A stretch of DNA of 64,000 nucleotides from Apoderus coryli (lineage: Eukaryota > Arthropoda > Insecta > Coleoptera > Attelabidae): positions 23,787,135 through 23,851,134 of the forward strand of contig OU452202.1 of the NCBI GenBank assembly GCA_911728435.2, given 5' to 3'. This document shows positions 23,478-36,039 of the stretch, piece after piece. The translations under genes were made by a program, and so were the position numbers. Each line of letters begins with the position of its first letter. The first letter of the stretch is position 1. The notes beneath the pieces are model-generated. The model ran no database searches. It was given only the letters and a program-made list of their open reading frames with translations, and was not told the origin of the DNA.

Positions 23478-24790
23478 ATGAAAAGCGAGGTTATCGGCGT
23501 TGACCAGAGCATAGTAAAGATACCGATCGACATCCCAAATACTTTCAATGACTTCTTTGTCAGTTTTTCTAGAAAGAATACTTCATGCAGCCTGGACACA
23601 CCGAATCTCGTGAAATCCACAATTAGATCATTTTTCCTTCACCCCACTACCACAGATGAGATCTCCAGAGTTGCCAGGAAAACTTGCAGGAAAAAATCTA
23701 GCGGTTTGGATAGTATTCCGGGTAATGTAGTTCTGGCCGTTATTGATATCATTGCAGGGCCGTTGTCCCTGATAGTTAACAGAAGCTTTGAGGAGGGTGT
23801 TTTTCCGGAACGTTTTAAAAAATCCAAAATTATTCCCGTATATAAAAATAAAGGAGATCCTAGGGATATAAATAATTACAGACCTTTGGCATTACAAAAC
23901 CAGTTTAGTACAATCTTTGAATCTTTATTTAACAATAGACTTAATGATTATTTGGAAAAACATAAACTGCTTGCTCACAGCCAAATAGGATTTAGAATCA
24001 ATCGGTCAACAGAGACAGCTCTGAGTCAGGCTTTTAGTCACTTGTTTCATGCCTTTAATAACAGGCAAATGGTGGCTGGTCTTTTCTTTGATCTGAGCAA
24101 GGCTTTTGATACAATTGGTCAGAAGCTTTTGCTTTCAAAATTCGAAGATGTTGTAGTGCGTGGAACAACTTCTAAATTGATAGGAGGTTATCTCGTGCAT
24201 CGTACCCAGCAAGTAGAGATTGCGGGCGTTCGTTCAGGGGTGGGAATTGTGAGCAATGGAATACCACAGGGCTCATGTTTATCGCCAACTTTATTTAATA
24301 TATTTATTAATACCCTGCCGGACGTTTTGGGGGTTTTTGGCCAGCCCGTTCACAAGTGTCCTTGTGTCAGCCGGGGATGAGAGTGGGTTGGTACGGTCTG
24401 CTAATGCCCTAGCTGGCGCGATGCACAGATGGTGCGAACACAATGGAGTAGCACTCAAGGCAGCAAAAACTGTCTTTCTCCCAGTTTCAATGGCAAATAG
24501 GAACATGGACCGAAGTTATTTAATAAGAGCCAAAGATAAGTCTATTGAACAGGTCAGTAGCACCAAATTCTTGGGAATATATACAGACAATAAATTGACC
24601 TGGAGCACGCATATAGACGCTGTAGTAAAGAAATTATTCAGCTACATATTCCTAATAAACAACATCAAAAATACTGTATCGAATGATATCCTTAAATTGA
24701 TATATTTTGGTCTGATACAGTCTACGTTGAAGTATGGTGATATATTTTTGAGACCAGACGTCTACAGTCTACATCTAATAGCATCAGACT
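23478..24790 (+). pseudogene. Non-LTR reverse transcriptase (jockey/CR1-like), broken at motif C
   Basis: The first frame (to about 24360) contains NNYRPLALQN, HKLLAHSQIGFR, motif A LFFDLSKAFDTI and motif B GIPQGSCLSPTLFNIFIN. A lesion near 24320-24365 destroys the expected xADD motif and shifts frame. The second frame resumes VSAGDESGLVRSANAL, AMHRWCEHNGVAL, TKFLGIYTDNKLTWSTHID and LKLIYFGLIQSTLKYG, ending at about 24770. It is truncated before the usual C-terminus; the following ~150 bp belong to something else. No endonuclease domain is upstream, so it is 5'-truncated. Confidence 0.85.
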
Positions 24791-26249
24791 TTTTCTCAAG
24801 AGGAGTTGACTGCAAGAAACCAACCATGTTTGTCCCGAAGAAGAAGAGCAGAAATGCCCGCTGTGTCATGCGCCATATATGCCATACAGTTTTTACTATT
24901 TTGACGTCGAGATTGTCATGGTGCACATCTCCATGATGTTACTTTTAGAAAATAAATTTCGCAGCAGATTTTTTGCTTGCCTTCTGGCCCACCGGATATC
25001 ATACCCTGTATATCAACACCGACGCAAAAAAAATCATACATAACTTCAACATAAACAATTCAAGCATCACATATGTGCCAGATTTATTTTCAGGATAAAT
25101 TCGTTGCGTCCCACAAAATTGCGCTTAATACCGAACCGAAACACGTGAGCGGGCAGATAATACAACCATTAGTATGCAAAATTCACATTTCACGACCGAC
25201 AAAACAAAAATATACACATATAAGTAAATATACTTACAACAAAAGAGGAAAAAGATATACACAATATCAACAACACAAAGTTAGAGCCCCATTTCACAAG
25301 TCAGGTGTGAAGAAACAATAAAACGTTATCTGGTGCCGTTTGTTCTTCTCTCTTGGACTTTTTCCGACGTTATTATCAGAGATTTAGCCTGTATTTTCTC
25401 GTATAAAATAGAACCGCTTTGTGGTCGCAATTCTTGGCGACGTGACGGTACAGAGACATAATGTGCAAGATAACAACACTATAGTGTCTTTGGATGTCCA
25501 CGAAACAAGGCGTTTACATGTCGCCTAAACGTTCACTTGTAATGTAACTGATGTTAGTTTCTATTCTATATTACTTCTGTCCATTCCCTGGAATTAAGAT
25601 ACATTGTGTCTGCCATTCACGATAAGTAATGAGCTAAAACACCAATTTAATAAAACTAATTCCAAAATCTAAGATCGTAATAACAGAATTTTGAGTTTTT
25701 AAGGGTAAAAAACGGTTAATCTCGATTTCCGGTAAAACTGCAAGTCCTATGAAAAAAAGTTAAATAGCAAAGTTGTAGGTAATAAAAAGATCTACAACTT
25801 TTGTATCGACACTTTTTTCACATAACCTCAAAATTTATGTTAAATTCGAATAACCGAGTTTTTGGTTTTTTATTTTTATCTTTTGCAAATTAATTTATTT
25901 TTTTACGAAATTTGGGGAAAACTTACCTTTGTATGTCTCAAACATACAGTAATTTTTTTGATTTAAAAAATTAATTTTTCACCTTATTTTGACTTAATAT
26001 CAAAAAAGAACCCTAATTTTCAATCGAAAATTCTCACGTCAAAATATCTGCTTTTTTAAAAACGTTGGTGTGTTTTTTGTTCGTTGAAATCTCTACTTTC
26101 TGATGGTATCCTACTATAATCTTTTTTGGTCTCAAAAATTATCGACCCTCGTCTATTAGTAATAATTATTATTATAAATTATAATATTATTATTTTCATT
26201 ATTTCCAATAAACTAACGTCCCAAACTAACTAGTTTATTCAAAAATTGA

Positions 26250-26300
26250 AAAAAAAAATATTGCCAGAAGTGGGATTCGAACCCATAAGCTTCCGCATGC
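26250..26300 (-). other. tRNA-related fragment (pol III B box)
   Basis: On the minus strand GGGTTCGAATCCC (26284-26272) is a perfect T-arm/B box. CACTTCTGGCA follows like a 3' acceptor strand, then a run of T residues that would terminate pol III. No A box or complementary 5' acceptor strand was found, so this is a tRNA-derived SINE end or a 3' half of a pseudo-tRNA. Confidence 0.35.
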
Positions 26301-26683
26301 ATCTTTTTTTGGGTCGCCCTGTATACTTGCAATGTTTTGCACAATGTGGCTGTATTAGATATACGTAGATACATTGAATAAAAACACAGACGCACCCTAT
26401 TTATCTACCTCCGTCCACAGCTGACATAGATACCAAGGCTTTCCCATTTGCGAGGAAGGAGTCTTTTTAGACTTTTTGAAAATATTTGAAATTAACGAAG
26501 CCTTACACAACCCAAATATAGAATGCATTAATGAACAAGCACCCTTCAGTTGTTTCTTCAATTCACTGGATTTTGCATCTTTTTCATAAAACATTCAATC
26601 TCCACAAATATGAGAAAGATTTCATGAAAATTTAAAGCAAACTTTAAATCCAACAAACACTTAGTAGATTAAAGGATATCCCA

Positions 26684-26732
26684 TTATTCGTCATCTTCTT
26701 CCTCTTGTTCATTGACATTCACACCTAATTTA
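26684..26732 (-). CDS. Possible terminal exon encoding an acidic tail
   Basis: Minus strand: a long pyrimidine-rich tract and TGGTAG acceptor, then KLGVNVNEQEEEDDE and TAA. An acidic C-terminus directly behind a credible acceptor is exon-like, but the segment is only 49 nt and no partner exon is known. Confidence 0.2.
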
Positions 26733-27036
26733 CTACCACACACAAACAAAAAGCGATGAAAAAACATCATCCCCCCCCCACACAATCAGCCACCCTTTAT
26801 TACAAACTCAAAATTTTTAAATTTACAAAAATTTAAATCAAATTAATATTTAGAAAACTATCACCAAAGTCAAAATTTAAAACAAAAGTAGTCTTAAATT
26901 AATAATTGAAGCTAAGCTCACTTATCTGCAATTATTAATTATTTTTCTTCAACTCTTATAAATAATAATAATATTTAGTTAAAATTTATATAATTTATAA
27001 AATCTTCAAAATATTGATAAATTAAAGAAAGAATCT

Positions 27037-27146
27037 AATTACAATGAAAGAATTTCGTCGTCTCCACTATTAATTTCTAAAAACCTTTATTCAAAGGGAC
27101 ATGTTTCTCCGAAAAGTGGAGACGACGAAATTGTTTCATTGTAATT
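27037..27146. repeat. Short palindromic element, 31-bp arms
   Basis: Arms 27037-27067 and 27116-27146 are inverted copies with a single mismatch, sharing AATTACAATGAAA and AATTTCGTCGTCTCCAC. The 48-nt loop has no other features. It could be a MITE or an RNA hairpin precursor. Confidence 0.8.
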
Positions 27147-27149
27147 CAA

Positions 27150-29740
27150 AATATTGTATTAAAATGCACTTTTTTATTGCGTAATTTAATATATTTTACT
27201 GTAAAATATGAGGCTTCAATCTGTCAAAAGACACATTTACCATTAAAACAGAACGGTTGTTGTTGATAAAATATTATCGTTACATTCATTAAACTATTTT
27301 AAGTTCCTATGGGTACATTAGCCAAGAGAAAAAAGAAAGAAGTCCAACAGAATCGTCAAAATAATTAATGAAACATCTAGCGTGCGATAAGAGAAGAATA
27401 TCCATCAAGGTAGCGGTGCTACCACGGCCTACTACTTATTTAACGTATGTTTATTACATGGAATTCGACCATTGGAATGAGAAAGAAAAGATGAAGGTGT
27501 ACCTACACAGAAATGTAAGCTTGAATCGTTTTGGTTTTTATTAGTTACGTTAAGTGTCGTATGTCTAAATAATAATTTGTAATTGACTACCACAGCCAGC
27601 AGTTTAATAATTTTATATTCCACACAAAATTTAATACAGATTCTTACATTCCCATTTTATCTGCAACAATTTTTGTACAAGTTTCTGCAGTTTTACTCAT
27701 CATGTTCCTAACGTCAAGGTTTTTATGATCTTGAGCTTCAGGCACATGCAAACATGTTAGGATTATCTTGGTTCATTTAGCACATCCAAAGACCAGTAAG
27801 ATGCAAACCTAGTTGAGGCAATACACAGTTCTGTCGCAGAGGAAATGTTGAGCGTTGATATCAAATATATTGGAACGACTCAATTGAGAAGGTGCGCAAA
27901 TTTCCTTGTAAATTTGAGGCTCATCTCCAAAAAGAGCGATGATAATTCATTTCTACAATAATTACGAGAAGTAGACGAGGCAGCTAGTTTACGATGGAAC
28001 GTCGGCCACACTCCATCCAGGTGGTTCAGAAAGATCTACATAAAATGAATAGTTTAGTTAGCTTTTAAAAGACTAAAATCCAATACTTTTATTAGAGATT
28101 ATTCCCGGTTTAAAATAATGAATCCGAAGGCACATGTTTAAAGGATTACGCTGCTTCTCAAAAATGTACCAGACACTTTATTCTACTAAAATATTTTACA
28201 ATTACCCGCCTATGTTCCCGCGAAATCAAAACAATTTATTGTTTTATAATAATAAAACTGTTTTAGTGGTGGACTTTCTTATTAGCCTGTGGCGAAAAAT
28301 ACCTCAGAAGAACGGACACAATAATATGTGGTAAGAAATAGAGCAGATCAAAAAGGATCCGATACAAATTTACTGTGACTATTAGATACAGAAATAATAA
28401 AATAGAAATTTATTTATTATTTGAGTCATTTCAATTCGTTATGATAATAAAATGAAGTTATAGGAATTCATCTTTTTCGTGGTTATAGATATTATAGAGT
28501 TTCTAATATTAAATCCATCAAAAAAATGTAATTGAACAGCAGGATGTAGATATACACGGTGATTCACAATCGAAGGTTTATTGAAAACGAGACGTACGAT
28601 TATTTAGAAAATATGGTTACTTAAGTAGGTTCAATAGGTTCCACTGGGATGGTTTAAGTCGTAACTTAGCAACAGAAGTCAGTGTGTGAGGGTCAATGGG
28701 GCTGTGTCTTCTTGCAGGCCGATGTATTGTGGAGTTATATCATATGCCCCCTGTAAATCCCCGGCCATGTGCATGACCATGACAATTGGATTTATCAGAC
28801 TATAATTATTGCAATAAATTTTTTTCTAGCAAGCTATGATAACTAGGAGCTCTATTATCTACACAAAATTAATTTACCTACATTATTTTTTTATTATTTC
28901 GTGTTCCTCTTGTAGCCTACGTGCTCTAAGAATCCTAACTACCATACCAAGCCATCCGTATTATTATAATACGTGTTTAGTAAGTATGGGTCCAAAGAGA
29001 AGCAATTTGCCTATATGTAGGTCTGCAGAAGTCACGACTTCTTTTTGCCCAGTGGCAGTGTTTTACTATATAACTATCTTATATTATGTATATTGGGGAG
29101 CACATTATAGTGGGTGCATTTGACATGCATGTATATAGTTACTTATACAATTTATATACGCGGATGGTCAAACGGAGAAATGAGAGAATGGACCATTTCC
29201 GCGTGTTACACAAAAGCAACAACACACAACGGGTATTATCATGAATGACCTGTACTACACATGGCTAACTAAGAATGTGTTTTTGCAAACACTTTTAAGA
29301 TGCGAAAACTACAACATTCTATACGTGAATAGAATTTATTTAAATGCAAACAGAACTCAAATGAGATTTACATAATCTCTTAGATCTACTTCTTATTATA
29401 GAATACCGCAACTGTTATCATAAGTACTATTTCTATTAAACCTAACAAAGGTACGGGTTAATTTATTAACTAAGATTTTTTGTTTTATGTTTCGATGCTC
29501 TTTCTGTCAGCCTCTTCAGAAAAACTTGGCGTAAACCTGGTTAAACTGTGTGTAAATTTGACGCAAGATCCAGAAGATTATGTTTCTCTAAGCTTACATA
29601 ACTGTGAAAGTGGTCTATCCAAAATTAATCTTCATCATAAAATTATCATCCCTATGGTGTTAATCTAGATACTGGATCCTGTTCTTCACACAGCAGCATA
29701 GAGTAGGATGATCATAAAAAAGTTTATATATACACTGTGT
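27150..29740. other. Mostly unassigned DNA
   Basis: 27644-27760 (minus) holds an open run ending NMMSKTAETCTKIVADKMGM and TAA that looks protein-like, family unknown. 28560-28790 is GC-richer and unassigned. The rest is AT-rich. Confidence 0.3.
28916..28979 (+). CDS. Weak exon candidate, unidentified
   Basis: Acceptor TTCCTCTTGTAG and donor GTAAGT bracket 64 nt with a single open frame (LRALRILTTIPSHPYYY). Its entry phase would accept the exit phase of the 15919-15994 exon. No family recognised; chance is quite possible. Confidence 0.15.
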
Positions 29741-29778
29741 CCAAGATAAGAATGGGATAGCATCATCAGCAATCAGAG

Positions 29779-30190
29779 AAAAGTTCTACAATTTAAACCG
29801 TGTTTTAAATCGTGTTTTCAAAATTAAATTAACTTTAGCCGTTTTCGAGAATTTTTGAAAAATAATTAATAATTTTTCTTGAATAATTGTAAATTACTGC
29901 TAAAAACACTAAAAAATTGAATTGAATATGGCTTTCATTTAACAATAAAAAATCCAGGGCCGTATTTAAAAAAAAAACAAGTTGATGATGGATTTACAAA
30001 AACGAAACGTCGTAGTGAAAATTGGTAAACGCTATCTTTTTCTCCTCCAAAAATTAACATGGGAGAGTGATTTTAGTTTTTGTATATCTGTAAAAATAAT
30101 GCCAGAAATAAATAATAACTAAAAAAAACTCTCGTTAGTTAACTTTTGAAAACACCATTTAAAACTTGTTTAAACTGTACAACTTTTCTC
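29779..30190. repeat. Foldback repeat with ~55-bp arms
   Basis: 29779-29836 and the reverse complement of 30137-30190 share GAGAAAAGTT, TACA-TTTAAAC, GTTTTAAAT and GTGTTTTCAAAA. The interior holds the segment also found inverted at 19490-19645. The left flank ACACTGTGTCCAAGATAAG looks like a transposon terminus. Confidence 0.7.
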
Positions 30191-30219
30191 TAATTTAAAA
30201 TTAAATGTCTGTCTGTATC

Positions 30220-30905
30220 CACGATAACTCAAAATCCACATATTTTAACCAAATTTGGTACAAATATACTACAGGATATGTGATGAACTTTTAGGAAGCA
30301 TCGCAAAGGGTTTAAGAAATTTATACTTCTTAAACTTATCAGAAATATTGAATAATTTTTCATTGCTTTAATAGAGTATAATCTAAAACATTAACCAAAA
30401 AAAACCATTGGCATTGGAAAATATAGCAGAAATATTGACTAACTTGCTTACATAGGCGTTCGTAAATAGTGGAACAAGGGTCAAAATAATTATTCGAAAT
30501 ATGGAATAATTTATTTGTGATTGAATATAACCTAAAAATGTCACACATACATTCACAAACGCACTCAAAAATTAAAAAAAAAAAACATGCAGGAAAAATT
30601 GACTATTTATATAGACTTATAAGTTAACCTACAAAATGCAAAATAAAAAACTTGTTTACAGAGGCGTTCATAAAAAGATCAAAAACATAAGACTGTAAAA
30701 ATGATATACTTAGGTTTCTAAGTAGCTGAATTGGTGTTAAAATTACACGACAAAGAATTTATATAACAAAGTCACAAAAATATTACTTTATCCATCAAAT
30801 ATATCCTATAATATGTTATATCTACAGTGCTTACACTTAAATATGCAGAGCTATTCTTACCTCGAGAGCAACAGTTTATTTTTTATGAAATTGAAAATGT
30901 TGAAC
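30220..30905 (+). repeat. Dispersed repeat family copy A (with internal degenerate monomers)
   Basis: Shares its start (TTTAACCAAATTTGGTACAA), its internal units (GAAATATTGACTA, GCGTTCGTAAATAGTG, GGGTCAAAAT) and its end (AGAGCTATTC then GAGCAACAGTTTATTT) with 57580-58530, same orientation. Confidence 0.75.
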
Positions 30906-30909
30906 AAAT

Positions 30910-32685
30910 AATTTGGAAAATCTATATAAGGAAAATCATTCATGCTGTTTGAACTTAGTATTAGTTTTAACTGTCTTGAATTTAGTATGTCAGCAAGATC
31001 GTACTAAATACGAATATCCAAAGTGTCTTCAAATTATAGTTCAGCCATTCCGAAATTAAAACTATTATTTGCATGAAAGTCAATTGATTAAAGAACGATG
31101 TCATTCAAATTATAGATAATCTTTGTCTCTTTCCAAAAAACATATTACCTATGCCATAATTTTCAAATAGTAAATATTTTATTAACTAATAATTATTAAT
31201 CATTGAGTGAAGAGCTTAAATCAAAACATAATTTCAAAGAGCTTTGTCAAATTTGTTATCAGTATAATAATCAACATTCCAAAAAGTTTATTTTCATCAG
31301 TACTTTGTATTTCTCTATTTCTGGTAAACACATTTTTGTGTCACTTTGATACACTTTCCAAATTCGAAAAATTAACCAGTTTCATGTAAATATTTAATAC
31401 GGCGAATATAAGGAAAAACGAATTTTTGTGAAGAACAAAATATGAATTTCAAAATTATTATATCATTTTTAAATGTACGAAAAACAACTTCAGCTAGAGT
31501 CATTCAAGTTAATCACATGTTTCTTATTTTTTATGCAGAACCTTAATACTTCCAGAAGTTGCACAATATCAAATTTAAATCATTTAGATAGTTCCAAATT
31601 CCAAACAGCAAATTTCTTAACAAACTAAGTGTCTGTAAACTTTAAATGAAAAATAGTGATGGTTTCTGAAAAGCCCTCATACGAACATAATTTTATTAAC
31701 TACTTTAATTGTAATTATGTCGTTATTACATCTACCTAAAGCTTGCAAGAAACCTCACATTAAATAATAATAACGTCTCAAAACAACAAATAACATGATC
31801 AAGATAGTTGCAGCAAAGTGAGTGTGAAATTTTAATAGCGGTTAAAATTGAAACAATAATTATGTGCGTGTATTTACACAACAATTAGTCTTGATTTTTA
31901 AGTTACGATTATTTTTTTTTTAAGTTAAATACGAATACTAAAATATATGGAGTATCAATACAATTATTACCGGTTAGAAATTGTACCTGAGGAAGGCGTT
32001 AATGCCGAAACGTTGTACAGATGACCCGAAATAAGATATTATTTGAAGAAGAAGAACCTCGTTTCCAAGGGAAAAATCTATAATAAAAGGTACAATATTG
32101 CGAGGGTCGCGTGAAAAGTTAGTCTGATTTTTTGCAGGTATGATAGTTAATAAATACTTGTCTACTTTGAGAAGCCTCAGAGCAGTCCAAATCAAATAAT
32201 ATGCCAAATTCACCACTGAAAGATTCTTCTTTTCATATTCAACGGTTAAACAAAGAGATTATTAATTAAAGATAGGTCATGCAATGCGATATCCAGTGAA
32301 GACTTAAAATAAAAGACTTTAAAAAATTATTTTTAAGCATCGCCTGCAAATATACTGTATAAAATAAAATGTAAGTAAAGATACTTTATAAGAGCGACAT
32401 AAAAGACACCAATGATATCTTGAACATTTAAACTGATTCATATAAAAGAAAAAAAACTAAACCTACACACACAAACGACTTAATTTAATAAACTGAAAAT
32501 CTTCACACCGTAAATAACAATGGAAACGGATAATATACTCTCCAAGCTGTCACACACAGCCCATCATCAACTGTGTTCTGTATTTTTTCTGCTCTGCTCT
32601 GCTCTCTTCAATATCAGCTTTTCTGTACTGGGTGATTCCATTATACTTATATCATCTTCTGTAAAAGCTTTTTATTACAACTATA
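30910..32685. other. AT-rich stretch; one CTGANGA module
   Basis: No gene recognised. The module at 31987 is listed separately. Confidence 0.35.
31987..32011 (+). repeat. CTGANGA-hairpin-GAAAC module, copy 3 (best preserved)
   Basis: CTGAGGA, one A, GGC-GTTAAT-GCC, GAAAC. It is flanked by TGTAC upstream and GTACA downstream, which can pair to close the structure. Confidence 0.6.
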
Positions 32686-32687
32686 TA

Positions 32688-33947
32688 TTGGGTCTGCCAG
32701 ATAACTTTTTTTTTATTTTGAAAATGCTATAAAAGAAAAACTGCTGAATATTTTCTCAAATTTCTTTTTTTATTTGAAAGTACAATCCTTCCGGTTAATA
32801 ATGACAAATAATTTCATTCAAATGGCTGCCTCGGCTGGCCATGCAGTAGCCTACACAATCGGTCCAATTTTTAAGCACATTATCGCTTGTGTGCAGCTGT
32901 ATTTCACCAATGGCTTTACGAATATTGTCCTTTAAAGCGTCAATTGTCATTGGCTTGTCGGCGTAACACTTATCTTTGACGGCACCCCACAAATAATAGT
33001 CCAACGGTATCAAATCGCAGCTCCGAGGTGGCCAAACGACATCAGCTCTGCGGCTGATAATGCGATCTTCAAAAACAGAGCGCAAAACATCGAGTGTAGC
33101 TTCGGCTGTGTGGCACGTAGCGCCGTCCTGTTGAAACCAAATGTTGCCAATATCCTCCTCTTCAATTTTTGTAAACAAAAATTCGTTCAACATGGCCCGA
33201 TAACGATCGCCATTGACTGTAACGGCCACTCCTTGCTCATTTTCGAAGAAAAATGGCCCAATTATGCCTCCGGACCAAAATCCGCACCAAACAGGGACTC
33301 GTTTTTGGTGCATCGGCTTTTCAATGTATGCGTGCGGGTTTTCTGTGCCCCAAATGCGACAATTTTGCTTGTTTACATACCCGCCAAGATCAAAATGAGC
33401 TTCATCTGAAAAGATGATTTTTTTGGCAAAATCGGCATCTTCTGTAAGTCGATCGCAGGCCCACTGAGCGAAGCGAAAATGCATTGTATGGTCAGTTGGC
33501 TTCAACTACTGAACCAATTGGACTTTGTATGGCGTCATACCAAGGTCTTTATGCAAAATTCGTCTCAATGATGTCTCCGAAATGTTCAATTGTTGAGACC
33601 GCAGCAATATTCTCGGGTGTACGTACTGTTTTTGGCTTTTCACGCTTTGGTTTATCGATGAGGATGCCAGTTTCTTTCACTTTTTTCACGAGATAAAGAA
33701 CATACGGAGCTGACGGTGCTTCTCTTTTTCCAAAATCCGAACGCAATTTTCGCACACATTCTGCAACATTACCATGATTTTCAAAGTAACGTCGCAATAT
33801 TTCCCAGCGTTGTTCAAGCGTATACACAACCATATTCGGTCAGCGGAAGGATAAAACTAATTATCTGTTAAATCAGACATGAGCTAAGTGTTACCCTTCA
33901 CGAAATAAGCACTAGTTGAAAAAAAAAACGTTAGATGGCGGACCCGA
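32688..33947 (-). mobile_element. Nearly complete DD41D (rosa-like) mariner element, 1,260 bp
   Basis: Terminal inverted repeats are readable at both ends: TTGGGTCTGCCAGATAAC from 32688 and, inverted, TCGGGTCCGCCATCTAAC from 33947, each followed inward by a T run. TA dinucleotides flank both ends (32686-32687 and 33948-33949), the target duplication of the superfamily. Length and single transposase gene fit an autonomous element, but the gene has lesions. Confidence 0.9.
32795..33833 (-). pseudogene. DD41D-type mariner transposase with two lesions
   Basis: The N-terminal frame (33833-33549) starts MVVYTLEQRWEILRRYF, the HTH domain. Near 33590 a deletion removes about 15-20 residues and shifts frame, after which QLNISETSLRRILHKDL continues. 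A TAG then interrupts LVQ-LKPTDHTMH at about 33508. The catalytic frame (33505-32795, 236 aa) is intact: FSDEAHF (Asp 34 of this frame), FQQDGATCHT (Asp 127) and IPLDYYLW (Asp 169). The 41 residues between the last two Asp define DD41D. All three catalytic residues are kept. It is better preserved than the 16.2-kb relative, so probably a younger insertion. Confidence 0.88.
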
Positions 33948-33949
33948 TA

Positions 33950-36038
33950 AAAGCACTATTATTTAACTAGTTTTAATTGTCTCCGAGGTATGCTAACAAA
34001 TTCAGCTAAACGGAAGTCGAGATTTACACATGCGTCAGTATATTGTTGTCCCAACCTCCGAGGTTACTTATAGTTGATCCTGCATGGATAGCATGGAGTA
34101 CCAAAAGTATGACGAAGACAACTTCTCTCATATAGAGCAATCTTAACAATTTTCTTAAGGATTTTTCAAAATAAATTTTTCTCAATGTGAGAAAACTTAT
34201 CAGCGTTCCCGCGCAATTTATGTTTAACGTTTGGGAACAAAGATAAATAACTGGGCGCCAAATAAGCTAGGACTGATTAATCAATTCGCCTTTTTGAGTG
34301 TTGAAATAGTCCATTGGTTGACGACATGGCCCCAACACTTCCGGCAAACAAATTGATGTGTATCAAGCAGAATTGATTGTTCTAATTTCCTCTCAATTAC
34401 AGTTGATGACCATTTTCTCGGAAAAACAGACGACCATTTGTTTTCAATTGCCTCGATCGCGAACACACTTTTGTTGGATTAGGCTTATCTTGAAATCTAT
34501 CCAGTCTAAGATTACAATTTTATGGGCGTTTATTAAATTGGCACGCGCGCGTTTTTCACCGTGCCTACATCTTGCGTTATCAGTTTTGGACGACTTTCAC
34601 GAACTTTGACAACTATGGTTAGTGGCAAAGGTTGAGGTGTCATCGTCAAACGTGAAAAATATCGTAAAATTAGTGAGTACGCTAAGAGCAAGTTCTACAG
34701 CTATTTAAGACCGCAGCTTCACAACTATAAAACCGAACAGATTAGATTGCGAGACCAATTTTACGTGTATTCGTCATTACTGGCATATCATATTGAAATC
34801 TCTCCAATTAAATATATTCAAGGTAGCCTTCTATATCTTATTTACACTAAGGACTACGTTCTTAGTTCTATTAAAGGCTGTTCAAATAAACAATATAAAT
34901 AATAGTTGTATCACCCAGTATAGGTACTGCATCTTGCATGTGATGCTCCATACACGTATCGCCATAAAGTTGCTCTGCAGTAAACGACTGTCACGGCATA
35001 TACGTACGTATATCGTTAGAGCACTTCTTTAAACAACATTTTCAAGACTAAAGGTGGATAATTAGCAATCAAATTGGGTGAGAATTGTATGGTTATATCG
35101 TTTGGCCACATTTGGACTTAGATTTACGCAAAGAGGAAATACCTAGTTAGAGATGTTTTTTTTTTAAATTTATTTTGGTATGTGAGTGCTGACATGAGGT
35201 ATTATTACAAGTACATTAGGTGATTTAAATTAGCCAGTAACCAATCCAATTAAAACAAAATGACAGTTTTTCTAAAGCAGTTACATGAGAACTGTTTCCT
35301 TCCAACTGAAGTGTTAAGTATATCTTAATTTAACGAGTTTGCAAACTAAGAATTATCTGTGGTAGTTATATTTTATTTATGTTTATGGCAATCTAAAAAG
35401 TCCATATAAGATTGGGTTCTTTATTTATTTATTTCCTAGCGAAATATTGCGAAATATTTACAACTTTTCGGTTAAAAGAAGCACCCAGATGCAAACAATA
35501 TTCCTATGCTATTGTAGACATGTTATTTTGCGATTGCATTGTGTAAAAGGCTAAAATACCTTTGAAGGGATGAAGAACCAGAATGACTCCACTAGAATGT
35601 ACAATCTCTAAAGATATGCGAAACAGAGATTTGAGTAATTTATTATTAAAAATACATGAGATAAACAAAAACTTTGAATATATAGATAGGTGATGTTTGT
35701 AAGATATATCTAGCATGGTCATACTGTTGTTGCCGAGTACACAGAAGTGTGTATAGATCTTGCAAATAACTTCTAAATATGCGAATAGCAGCAGTAGCAA
35801 AAATCTTAACTAAATAATAAGCAATTTTTTTCTACTTAATCAAAATCTATATTCAGTGTAAGCAGAGTGTATTTATCCAAATCGAAATCAGTCTGTTTTA
35901 AAAGTTCGCGAGTCCTGGCTTTAACCTATGCACCCCTATCACAAGCGTATATCAGTCTATATCTCAATTTTTTTCACAATAAAGTAAAAAATATATACTA
36001 TGCTTCTCGTGTGAGCTTTTTTCCGAACCTGCTCATAT
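33950..36038. other. Unassigned DNA
   Basis: 34250-34700 is GC-richer, with short frames on both strands (for example a minus frame with QFVCRKCWGHVVNQWTIS); it resembles transposon coding remains, but the family was not identified. The rest is AT-rich. Confidence 0.3.
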
Positions 36039-36039
36039 A

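Larger units (their letters stand above)
24800..27030. other. Mostly unassigned AT-rich DNA
   Basis: 24800-24930 is GC-richer and unassigned. 25280-25460 has AATAAAACG followed by TGGTGCCG and TTGGCGACGTGACGG, words that recall an LTR edge and primer-binding site, but no LTR pair was found. 26770-26780 is a poly-C tract. Confidence 0.3.

Noticed and set aside
25280..25460. Possible LTR edge and primer-binding site words
   Set aside because: No matching second LTR and no gag/pol remains nearby.
33110..33696. Plus-strand frames across the DD41D element
   Set aside because: Antisense of the transposase, which explains their openness.
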